A stretch of 64,000 nt of DNA from Burkholderia singularis (GTDB lineage Bacteria; Pseudomonadota; Gammaproteobacteria; Burkholderiales; Burkholderiaceae): positions 1 through 64,000 of the forward strand of contig NZ_FXAN01000050.1 of assembly GCF_900176645.1 (NCBI RefSeq). Reading direction: 5' to 3'. Shown here piece by piece: positions 17,477 to 25,538 of the stretch. The translations under genes were made by a program, and so were the position numbers. The stretch's first letter is position 1; the number at the start of each line of letters is the position of its first letter. The notes under the pieces were generated by a model. That model had not been told where the DNA came from, did no database searches, and was given only the letters and a program-made list of their open reading frames with translations.

Positions 17477-18128
17477 TCTAGGTCCTTTATATTGATTTGA
17501 AATACATGCTCTTCGTCATGACGATGCCGTTGACCGGGAACGATTTTTCCCACGGCTGCTTTATATGAGTCTGCGCCACGTCAATGTGGTGCGCATATTA
17601 CGTTGCCACGTTCATCCCGCCATAGCATATCGGTCCAAACGATTCCCGCATCAATTCACCTTTTGCTCGCCTGCGCGCATCTATTACTCTGCTCAACGCA
17701 TGGTAGATCAATGCACGTCTGAACAGCGCAGCGTAACTTCAGAGCACCGCTATTCGGAGTGGCCGTTTCGATTTTTCGAGAAAGGATTTCCATCGATTTC
17801 GAGTGTGAACGCTGCGAGCGAGCCCAGCGGTTTGTCGCCGGTTCGATCGCCGAGGAACGCGCTGATCTCAAGTTGGCTGGCGATATCGGACAAACGCAAG
17901 GACAGGTGCGGCTCATGCCACCTTGCTGACCATACCGTCACTTGCCATTCAACTCATCCATTTCTTTGATGAGTAACGCTGCACCGAAAATGTGGGCCAC
18001 TATCGATAACACCGTGAACTGGCAAATCGAGAAAATTTAAGAGCATCACGATATGCACGAATATACGTGCATTTGTGTCAGAACAGCATGAGAATTTTCT
18101 CATTTTTGCGCATGACGGCATTCCGCTT
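17477..18128. other. Gene-poor, lower-GC interval
   Basis: About 650 bases lie between the broken LysR gene and the response regulator, with visibly lower GC than the flanking genes. Short ORFs exist on both strands (for example 17565-17969 plus and 17750-17941 minus), but none has a convincing ribosome-binding site, codon bias or recognisable domain. I see no RNA gene. It is probably degraded or acquired DNA. Confidence 0.5.
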
Positions 18129-18782
18129 TCAATCCGAATCATCGATATCGTCGTATTGGTTCATATACTTGAACAACGCACCGTCAGTCGATACCCCGAG
18201 CTTATCCATTCCCGATCGTTTGTGGCGGCTGACCGTTTTGATACTGCGCTTCAAGCGATCCGCCACTTCTGAAGCCGACAGGCCGGCCGCGAACAGTTTC
18301 AAGACTTGTGTCTCACGCGGCGACAATGGAACCGTCTGCATGGCAACCGGACGCTCGCAGGTCATCACACCACGAATGACCGAGGACAAATAGCGTCTTC
18401 CGGCCGCTGCCGCCTGGACTGCAACAGGCAATTCGCTCGGCAAGTCCGCCTTGCTCACGAGCGCGGAAACGCCCGACTGCCAGATCGTGCGATGTACGGC
18501 AGCGTTATTGACCATCGTCAGCACCACGACGGGAAGGGCGGGAAACGCTTGACGAACGTAGCTCAGCAGACGGATTCCTCCGCCATGCAATTTACCCGTC
18601 ATCAAATAATCGGTAATAAGCAGATCGCATGGCGACGCCTTCAGGACATCGATCAGCTTGTCGGTATTTTCCGCTTGGCCACTCACGCGGCCGAGCCCAC
18701 TTTTGTTCATCAATGCCTCGACGCCCAAGGTAAACAACGGATGGTCGTCAGCCACGATAATGTTTAGCGGGTTCCTCTGCAT
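18129..18782 (-). CDS. NarL/BvgA-type response regulator
   Basis: This 217-residue protein has an N-terminal receiver domain (residues 5-125; acidic pair ADDHP, phospho-acceptor D58 in LLITDYLM, conserved Lys in SALVSKAD). The C-terminal LuxR-type HTH spans about residues 148-210 (LSPRETQVLKLFAAGLSASE, VADRLKRSIKTVSRHKRSGM). Architecture and GxRLLSYVR details resemble BvgA, EvgA and RcsB. It is divergent from the hybrid kinase starting at 18901, making a cognate pair. Phosphorylation would promote dimerisation and promoter binding. Its regulon may include the PKS operon ending at 21885, but that is inferred from position only. Confidence 0.92.
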   Translation of the reverse strand: MQRNPLNIIVADDHPLFTLGVEALMNKSGLGRVSGQAENTDKLIDVLKASPCDLLITDYLMTGKLHGGGIRLLSYVRQAFPALPVVVLTMVNNAAVHRTIWQSGVSALVSKADLPSELPVAVQAAAAGRRYLSSVIRGVMTCERPVAMQTVPLSPRETQVLKLFAAGLSASEVADRLKRSIKTVSRHKRSGMDKLGVSTDGALFKYMNQYDDIDDSD

Positions 18783-18900
18783 ACTGCTGCCTCGTGCTTG
18801 CTTGAATTATCTATCCCTCTTTTCAATCATCCTAAGTTTGTACGAGGGAAGAGATCACGAGTAGGATACCTGCTCGTGTCAATGGCTGAAAGGATTTTCG
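18783..18900. promoter_or_regulatory. Divergent promoter region of the two-component pair
   Basis: This 118-base gap separates the divergently oriented regulator and kinase genes and must hold both promoters. No clear -35/-10 pair could be picked. An AAAGGA ribosome-binding site at 18889-18894 supports the ATG at 18901 for the kinase. Confidence 0.5.
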
Positions 18901-21855
18901 ATGATTTACCCCGCTTGTTGGCGTATGCGGATTTACGCAATGACAAGCTCGCTATTGCTATTGCTTCATCAGGCAGCGCTCGCGACCACCAGCATGCCCG
19001 ACACGTCTGATCCAGTCACTCAGCCAGACCTCTCGCACCTCGCCCTTTCCTTCCCCTCTCTGTTTCACTATCACATCGGCGATGCATGGGGCAGCGATTT
19101 TTCGTCACGGATAGTCTGGATCGTGACGGTGTCATTGGCCTGTACATTGCTCGTCCTGTACGTAATATTGCGCCCGCGTCGCTATCGCCGCTGCGCTTGC
19201 TGCCGCGCATCGCCGCGGCGAGACTTTGACGCACTCGAGCACATCCCGCTGCCTGTCATAGTCGTCAACCATGAACGCCGCATCGTCATGGCAAACGCAC
19301 CATTCGCGCAACTCGCCGGAAAAGCGCGTAACGTGCTGCTGCGTCGCCGGATCGACGATATCGGCGGTATCGATGGCGAACTCGGGAGCGCGATTGCCGC
19401 GCGGCTCCACACGCGAGGCGGCAAGCATGCAGTCGAATGCGGCGAGATACGCTATATTGGGCACACATGTCGCCCCTGCTCTGTGCTTTATCGTTTTTCG
19501 CCGCTCCCCACGTCAAATCCTGCACAAGCGGATGTCATCGCAACGTTTATCGACATCACGCCGATCCGCAATGATGAACTGGCCGCACGTTACAACGCAC
19601 AACATTTGGACGGCATCACGGCGAACCTGCCGGGGATTGTCTACAAGCTGCGGCGTCACGCGAGCGGCATGCTGAGTTTTCGCTATATCAACGGCGATAC
19701 GTTGCCGCTTTTCGGACTCTCGCCACGTGAAATGATGGCCGACGAGCGGCGCGTGTTCGCGACCGTGCATCCCGACGATCGCGCGACGCTGCAGAACGCG
19801 ATCGACGACGCAGCAAAGCGTCGCAGCGGCTACAGCTGCGAATTTCGCGTGCGCTCGCCGAGTGGCGAGCGCTGGATACAAAGCCGTGGCGCCTATAATC
19901 CCGCGTCACCCGAGGGCACGCTCGATTGGGACGGCTATTGGATCGATTCGACGGACAGCCATCAGCAAGCCGACGCGCTGCGCGCCGCGCGCATCGAGGC
20001 CGAGCGCCTTTCCGCGGCGCAGGGGCGCTTTCTGGCGACGATGAGCCACGAGCTTCGCACGCCGATGAGCGGCATCTTCAGCATGCTCGAACTATTGGGT
20101 TCGACCAACATGACGCCATCGCAGCACAGCATGGTCGACACCCTGCGCGGCGCTTCGCAGGCGATGCTGCATATCCTCGATCAGGTGCTGGATTATTCCC
20201 GTATCGACGCTGATCAACTGATTCTCGAAAAAAAACCATTCGATCTACGCGAACTCGTCGAGCACAGCTGTCAAGTGGTTGCGGCCGATGTCGCCGCCAA
20301 GGCGCTACAGCTTCGGCTCGAGATCGATCCGCGCGTGGCGGCGCGGCTGATCGGAGATGCATTGCGCATCCGGCAGATTCTGTCGAATCTGCTGCACAAC
20401 GCCATCAAATTCACCGAACGTGGAACGATCGACGTGCGCGTCGCCGTCATCGACGATTCGCTCGACAGGCAAATCGTCAGCGTGGAGGTTGCCGATACGG
20501 GCATCGGCATTGACAGCGACGATCTCGACAGCGTGCTCGAGCCGTTCGTTCAGGCCAACGCGTCGACATCGCGTCGATTCGGCGGCTCCGGCCTCGGCCT
20601 GCCGATCTGCCGGCAGCTGGCGCGCCGGATGGGCGGCGGATTGCATCTCGCGAGCCAGCCCGGAGCCGGCACGACTGTCCGCGCGCGGATCACGTTGCCC
20701 GTGTCGGAGCGCGCCCGGGCGCAGGTGCCGGGGTGCGCGAAGCGTCGAGCGCGAGTCACGTTGCGCGATGGCGCGCTCGCGCAACACGTGCGTGCCGAAT
20801 TGACGGCAATGGGAATGACCGTCGCCTTCGACGACGATACGGGCAGCGTCGATCTTCACGTCACCGACGAACCCGCAGCGCGTGCGGAAGCCGCGCGAAG
20901 CCCCGGCGGCACGGCGATCGTCGCGGTCACCGAGCGCCTTCTGATCGGCGGCGTATGCGTCGACGCGGATCTGCCCACGATAGGCTCGCGGCCGTTCTAT
21001 CCCAGCTCGATCCGGACCGTCTGCACGAACTTGTTCGACACACGGACCGCCGCGGCCGATCTGCGCACGAGCGTTGCCGCGCGCACGTCGCCGCCCCGCT
21101 GTGCGCCGATCCTCGTCGCAGACGATCAGGCGCTCTACCGGATCGTTTGGCAGCGGCAACTCGAAGAGCTTGGCTACCCGTATCGAGTCGTGCCGTCCGG
21201 CAACGAAGCGCTCGAAACATTATGCAATGCAGAACACTCGATGCTCATCACCGATCTATGGATGCCGGACATGAATGGCTTCACGCTCGCGCGCCGCTGG
21301 CGCGCGAGCGAAGCAGCCGACCGGGCGGCAGGTCCCGTGCGGCGATTGCCGATCATCGGCATCAGCGCGAACATCATCCATGGAGATCGCAACGTTCGAT
21401 GCGGATTGAGCGCCGGCCTGGACCTGGTTCTTGTCAAGCCGCTGCCGCTCGCGCAGCTTCAGGCCATTCTGATTCGCTACTTGCATGCCCGGCCGGCGCA
21501 AGAACCGGCGGACTCGGAATCGCGCGCCGCGCTCGACATGCTGCTGGCGGTGTACGGCACCGATCGAACCGTGCGGGCGATGTTCGATGCCGCGCTCGAT
21601 GCGTATCGGTCGCAGCGCGTCACGCTCGCGAAGACCGACTGCGCGTCGGTCGCATTCGCGGCCTGTCTGCACGACATCGTCGCGACGGCTCACGTGTTTC
21701 GGGATCAACGGCTAAGCGATGCGTGCGCCGAGATGAATCGGGCACGCTCGACGAACGGCGAGACCGCCTTCGCACGCGATACGCTGCGCGCCGCGCTCGA
21801 CGCGTTCGCGAGACGCGTCGACACGATGCGCACGATGTTCGATGCGCGCCACTAG
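18901..21855 (+). CDS. BvgS/EvgS-like hybrid sensor histidine kinase
   Basis: This 984-residue membrane sensor has an N-terminal signal-like segment (about 10-30) and a short region of about 40 residues before a transmembrane helix (about 71-91). Two PAS-like domains follow (about 108-222 and 235-352). The HisKA phospho-acceptor is H383 (ATMSHELRTPMSG). The HATPase domain (about 480-600) has the N box (LLHNAIKF), DTGIGI and GGSGLGL. A receiver (about 735-860) carries D785 (LITDLWMPDMNG) and K846. A C-terminal HPt-like segment has H924 (CLHDIVATAHVF), degenerate compared with the usual HRLKG. The large periplasmic Venus-flytrap domains of BvgS are absent, so sensing is probably by the PAS domains. 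It pairs with the divergent NarL-type regulator. Confidence 0.9.
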   Translation: MIYPACWRMRIYAMTSSLLLLLHQAALATTSMPDTSDPVTQPDLSHLALSFPSLFHYHIGDAWGSDFSSRIVWIVTVSLACTLLVLYVILRPRRYRRCACCRASPRRDFDALEHIPLPVIVVNHERRIVMANAPFAQLAGKARNVLLRRRIDDIGGIDGELGSAIAARLHTRGGKHAVECGEIRYIGHTCRPCSVLYRFSPLPTSNPAQADVIATFIDITPIRNDELAARYNAQHLDGITANLPGIVYKLRRHASGMLSFRYINGDTLPLFGLSPREMMADERRVFATVHPDDRATLQNAIDDAAKRRSGYSCEFRVRSPSGERWIQSRGAYNPASPEGTLDWDGYWIDSTDSHQQADALRAARIEAERLSAAQGRFLATMSHELRTPMSGIFSMLELLGSTNMTPSQHSMVDTLRGASQAMLHILDQVLDYSRIDADQLILEKKPFDLRELVEHSCQVVAADVAAKALQLRLEIDPRVAARLIGDALRIRQILSNLLHNAIKFTERGTIDVRVAVIDDSLDRQIVSVEVADTGIGIDSDDLDSVLEPFVQANASTSRRFGGSGLGLPICRQLARRMGGGLHLASQPGAGTTVRARITLPVSERARAQVPGCAKRRARVTLRDGALAQHVRAELTAMGMTVAFDDDTGSVDLHVTDEPAARAEAARSPGGTAIVAVTERLLIGGVCVDADLPTIGSRPFYPSSIRTVCTNLFDTRTAAADLRTSVAARTSPPRCAPILVADDQALYRIVWQRQLEELGYPYRVVPSGNEALETLCNAEHSMLITDLWMPDMNGFTLARRWRASEAADRAAGPVRRLPIIGISANIIHGDRNVRCGLSAGLDLVLVKPLPLAQLQAILIRYLHARPAQEPADSESRAALDMLLAVYGTDRTVRAMFDAALDAYRSQRVTLAKTDCASVAFAACLHDIVATAHVFRDQRLSDACAEMNRARSTNGETAFARDTLRAALDAFARRVDTMRTMFDARH

Positions 21856-21878
21856 CGGGAACGGCCTCTAACCGGCGA

Positions 21879-21894
21879 CGCCGCTCATGCGGCG
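21879..21894 (-). terminator. Possible terminator hairpin at the end of the PKS operon
   Basis: CGCCGC at 21879-21884 and GCGGCG at 21889-21894 form a perfect 6-base stem with a 4-base loop that contains the stop codon of the last operon gene. It lies between convergent genes but has no T-run, so intrinsic termination is doubtful. Confidence 0.3.
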
Positions 21895-22880
21895 GTGGGC
21901 GGCATGTATTTGCCCACGAGCCAATGTGCCGGATCGAGCGACTCATGACGCGAGAACGGCGTCGCCACCGCGACGCTCGACGAGCGGCTGTACGGGCCGA
22001 GCAGATGCTTGCAGTATGTCGCCAGCGTACCGGACAGACTGACGTCGACATACCAGTAATCGCCTTGCTGTTCGAGTCGCTCGATCGCGCGCTTGAACTG
22101 GATCGGCCGCCGCAGCACGGCGTCCAGGTGCGCCGCGTCCGGACGGTCGACGAAATCGGCTTTTTCGCACGACAACAGCGCAACGATCGGCCGGCTCGCG
22201 CCGATGTCCGCAAACTGCCTACGCAGGCTCTCACGCGCCGGGTCGATCGCCGCGGAATGGAATCCGTATTCGACCGGCAATCGGGCCGTTGGAACGCCGC
22301 GCGCACTCAGATGGGTTTCGATCACGTCCATGCCCGCCGCCGTGCCCGCGACCACGAAATGCTGGTCGAACGAAATCGACGCAAGTTCGGCGTTCCCGCT
22401 TAACACCGCGTCGCGATCGAACAGACCGGGCGACGCCAGCACCGCGAGCATGCCGCCCGGCCTGCAGGTGCGCGCCATCGTCCGCGCGCTGTCCGCGAGC
22501 ATCGCAATGCACGTGCGCGGGCTCAGCGAGCCGGCAACGCAGGCGGCGACCAGCTCGCCCAGGCTCGCGCCCAGCACGCAATCCGGATAGACACCATGCG
22601 CAAGCAGCGACTGAGTCAACGCATATTCGAAGCAGAACACCGCTTGATTCGAATAGCGCGTATCGTCGAACGGCATCGCCGGATTCTTGCCCGGATCGAA
22701 TACGTAGTCGACCAGCGATGCGCCGATCTCCGCCTCGACGATCCGGTTCAGCCATTCGAGACTGCCGCGGAACGCGTCGTCGCGCTCGAACAGCGTTTTC
22801 CCCATTCGGAAATATTGGCTGCCCTGCCCTGGGTACATGAACACGATCCTTCGACCGTCGAACATCTTGCTTGCTGTCAT
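21885..22880 (-). CDS. Acyl-hydrolase-type AT paralogue of the trans-AT PKS (PedC-like)
   Basis: This 331-residue malonyltransferase-fold protein has the nucleophile S107 in GASLGE (the usual His of GHSLGE is Ala) and H208 (YGFHS). The Arg that binds the malonyl carboxylate in true ATs (R112 in the AT at 24667-25503) aligns with S131 here. Loss of that Arg is a hallmark of the proofreading acyl hydrolases of trans-AT systems, such as PedC, which clear stalled acyl groups from carrier proteins. I therefore infer editing rather than loading. It is the last gene of the PKS operon, 92 bases after the decarboxylase, with GGAGG unusually close (3 bases) to the ATG. Confidence 0.8.
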   Translation of the reverse strand: MTASKMFDGRRIVFMYPGQGSQYFRMGKTLFERDDAFRGSLEWLNRIVEAEIGASLVDYVFDPGKNPAMPFDDTRYSNQAVFCFEYALTQSLLAHGVYPDCVLGASLGELVAACVAGSLSPRTCIAMLADSARTMARTCRPGGMLAVLASPGLFDRDAVLSGNAELASISFDQHFVVAGTAAGMDVIETHLSARGVPTARLPVEYGFHSAAIDPARESLRRQFADIGASRPIVALLSCEKADFVDRPDAAHLDAVLRRPIQFKRAIERLEQQGDYWYVDVSLSGTLATYCKHLLGPYSRSSSVAVATPFSRHESLDPAHWLVGKYMPPTAA

Positions 22881-22972
22881 ATGCCTCCATCATTGCCTAT
22901 CGTCGACTTGCCATCGCCATCGCCGCGTCGCCTATGCCGCACGGACAGCCGACGCGCCGGACTGCCGCCGCG

Positions 22973-24670
22973 CTATGCTCGGCCGGCGTTGCGCGCATCA
23001 CCGGCACCGGCATCGACGAGCGCGAGCAGGCGGCGCAGATGCGGGCTCGCTTGCGCGAGTGCGCGCTGTTCGACGAGCACGTCGTCCAGCAATGCCCGGG
23101 TCGTCTTCGGATTCGCGAGCACCACGCGAAACACGTCGATCTGCCGCTGCGGCCACCGTTGCGACGCGAGCCTCGTGCGCGACACGAACGAGCGCCCGGC
23201 GTCGCGCTGCGCATGCTGGATGTCGACGGTCAGCGCATCGAGCGCGTCGTGAATCGGCTGCCGCAGCGACGCCGGCCCGTCGACGAGCGCGCGGCGAACG
23301 GCTGCCGGCACGTAGCGATAGGTGAGAATGTTGAGCTGCGGCGCGCTGACAAGCTCGAAATCCGCTTGCTGTTCGATCAACGACGCGAAGTATCGCGCAT
23401 TGTCGATGCCGAGATCGATCAGGCACGCGTATCCGCTTCGTCCAAGCAGATGCAGGTTCGCATACAGCATCACCGACGCCGCGCCGCGCGACCCTTCGAG
23501 CGTGTGCCGCCCAAGATCTTTCGAGCCCTTGCGCACGATGTAATTGGCGTGCTGACTGATCTCGGCCGTCCAGGTCGGCGCCCGGAACAGCGCCATGCCC
23601 GCGCCCATCGGCACGTAGAGTTGCTTGTGCGCGTCGATGACGACCGAATCGGCCCGCTCGATGCCCGCGAACCGATGACGATGCCGGCCGGAGATCAGGG
23701 TCGCGCCGCCCCACGCCGCATCGACGTGGAAATGACAATCCGCGTCGCGCGCGACGTCGGCCAGCGCATCGAGCGGATCGATCGCGCCCGTCTCCGTCGT
23801 GCCCGCGATGCCGACGATCGCCATCGGACGGACGTTGTGCCGCCGCAGGTCTTGAACGGCGTCGCTCAGCGCGTCGACACGCATCCGGTGCTCGGCGTCC
23901 ACCGGCACCGCGATCAGATGATCCTGGCCGATGCCGAGCACGTCCGCCGCCTTGCGCAGAGAGTAATGCCCGCGCTCCGATACGAGAATGGCAAGACCTT
24001 CGTAGCCGTAATGACGCAGCGCCTGCGCAATGCCGACGCGCTTGACGCCCGCGAAACCTTCGCGAGCGCGCAGCAGATTGTTGCGGCTCGCCCACAGCGC
24101 GGCGAGATTCGCGACCGTTCCGCCAGAGCAGAACACGCCGAGCGCGTGATCGCCGCTGTGCAGCCAGCGGCGGTAAAACGCGTCCTCGCCGCTGAACACG
24201 AGTTTGTGCAGCATGCCGATCACCTGACGTTCGAGCGCGGTCATCGCGGCGGACGTCTCCGTTTTCACGACGTTCTGGTTCAGCGCGGCCAGCACCTTCG
24301 CGAGCGACGGCACGAACGACGGCAGCGCCGACGTCATATGCCCGACGAACGACGGCGACGCGACGGGCATGACGCGCGAGAATACGTCGTCGATCAAGTG
24401 CGCCGCGTGCGCGCCGGCTTCCACCGGCTTGTCCGGCAGCTCGACCTTCGAGAAGATCGCTTCGGGGTCGACGTGCGCGCGCTGCCCGCCGAACCTGCCG
24501 CTCGCGAAGAACGCGGCAGGATGCTCGGCGATCGCCTGCTCGAGCCACGCGAAATCGCCATGATCCGGGCCGAACCATTCGAGCACGGCGTCGGACTCGT
24601 GCGTGCCGTCCGGTTCGTCGGGCGCGCCGCGGTTCGCATCGGCGTCGGGAGAAAACCGAACGGCCTTCAT
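22973..24670 (-). CDS. PLP-dependent aspartate 1-decarboxylase-like enzyme (PanP family)
   Basis: This 565-residue group II PLP decarboxylase has the PLP Lys at K349 (DAHKQLYVPMG), the PLP-pyridine Asp at D317 (HVDAAWGG) and the ring-stacking His at H235 (ERGHYS). Segments ASPSFVGHMTSALP, FCSGGTVANLAALW and KAADVLGIGQDH closely resemble PanP of Vibrio-type bacteria, which converts aspartate to beta-alanine. The length also fits. Its start overlaps the AT stop by 4 bases, so it is translated with the PKS genes. The second A domain of the NRPS/PKS protein at 40612-56052 has a beta-amino-acid-type pocket, so I infer that this enzyme supplies beta-alanine. Glutamate or cysteine sulfinate as substrate is not excluded. 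Confidence 0.85.
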   Translation of the reverse strand: MKAVRFSPDADANRGAPDEPDGTHESDAVLEWFGPDHGDFAWLEQAIAEHPAAFFASGRFGGQRAHVDPEAIFSKVELPDKPVEAGAHAAHLIDDVFSRVMPVASPSFVGHMTSALPSFVPSLAKVLAALNQNVVKTETSAAMTALERQVIGMLHKLVFSGEDAFYRRWLHSGDHALGVFCSGGTVANLAALWASRNNLLRAREGFAGVKRVGIAQALRHYGYEGLAILVSERGHYSLRKAADVLGIGQDHLIAVPVDAEHRMRVDALSDAVQDLRRHNVRPMAIVGIAGTTETGAIDPLDALADVARDADCHFHVDAAWGGATLISGRHRHRFAGIERADSVVIDAHKQLYVPMGAGMALFRAPTWTAEISQHANYIVRKGSKDLGRHTLEGSRGAASVMLYANLHLLGRSGYACLIDLGIDNARYFASLIEQQADFELVSAPQLNILTYRYVPAAVRRALVDGPASLRQPIHDALDALTVDIQHAQRDAGRSFVSRTRLASQRWPQRQIDVFRVVLANPKTTRALLDDVLVEQRALAQASPHLRRLLALVDAGAGDARNAGRA

Positions 24671-25503
24671 GCGATTTTCCCGTTCAGTTTCGTCAGCACG
24701 TCGCCGGGGCCGACCTCGATGAAATGCGTGACGCCGAGCGCGCGCATCCGCAGTACCGAATCGCGCCACATCACCGAGCCGCACAATTGCGCGGACAGCC
24801 TTTCGATCAGATCGTCGTCGCGATACAGCGCGCCGTCGAGATTCGACACGACGGGCACGCGCAGCGGGCGAAATTCGATACCGCTCAGGAACGCGCGAAA
24901 CGCATCCTTGAGCGGCGCCATATGACGCGAATGAAACGCGGCGCTCACCCTGAGCGGCACATAGCGAACGTCGCGTTCGTCGAACGCCGCGAACGCGGCA
25001 GCCAATTCCGTTCGCGCGCCGGCAATCACGATCTGCGAATCGGCGTTGTAGTTCGCGATGTCGATACCGTCGACGCCCGCGTCTTGCAGGCAGCCCTTCA
25101 ACGTGTCGAGCGCACAATCCAACACGGCGGCCATGCCGCCCGCCGGCGCGTCGCTCATCAGCTCCGCGCGCTTTTTGACGATCGCGAGCCCGACGTCGAA
25201 GCGGAACGCGCCCGCCGCGAGCAATGCGCTGTATTCGCCGAGACTGTGTCCGGCGACGCACGACGGTGGCGACGGATCGTCCTGCAGCGCCTTCAGGTAG
25301 CTCAGCGTGTTCACCGTGAAGAGCGCGGGCTGGGTATATCTCGTGTCGTTCAATTGGCGCTGTGCATCGTCCAGGCATAGCGATTTGATCGAATAGCCCA
25401 ATATGTCGTCCGCTGTCCGCGTGTAATGGTCGAACTCGTCGAACAGCTCGCCGCCCATGCCTTTGCTCTGCGAGCCCTGGCCGGGAAAAATGTACGCTTT
25501 CAT
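24667..25503 (-). CDS. Discrete malonyl-CoA:ACP acyltransferase (trans-AT)
   Basis: This 278-residue stand-alone AT has an intact active site: S87 in GHSLGE, H191 in AAFHS, and R112 (VKKRAELM) for the malonyl carboxylate. The oxyanion motif GQGSQ is at residues 8-12. No PKS module in the window has its own AT, so this enzyme should load malonyl units on all of them. The start at 25503 has GAGGA upstream; a longer frame to 25542 adds unrelated residues. It follows the TE-containing PKS gene by 35 bases and overlaps the decarboxylase. Confidence 0.93.
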   Translation of the reverse strand: MKAYIFPGQGSQSKGMGGELFDEFDHYTRTADDILGYSIKSLCLDDAQRQLNDTRYTQPALFTVNTLSYLKALQDDPSPPSCVAGHSLGEYSALLAAGAFRFDVGLAIVKKRAELMSDAPAGGMAAVLDCALDTLKGCLQDAGVDGIDIANYNADSQIVIAGARTELAAAFAAFDERDVRYVPLRVSAAFHSRHMAPLKDAFRAFLSGIEFRPLRVPVVSNLDGALYRDDDLIERLSAQLCGSVMWRDSVLRMRALGVTHFIEVGPGDVLTKLNGKIA

Positions 25504-25538
25504 GTCAATCGTCCTCTTCGTAACGTGTCGCGACGCGC

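Noticed and set aside
17565..17969. ORF of 134 codons on the plus strand and a 63-codon ORF on the minus strand (17750-17941)
   Set aside because: No ribosome-binding site, recognisable domain or consistent codon bias; kept only as a gene-poor interval.
24667..25503. Housekeeping FabD
   Set aside because: It is embedded in the PKS operon with a translational overlap to the decarboxylase, and no other fatty-acid synthesis genes are nearby.
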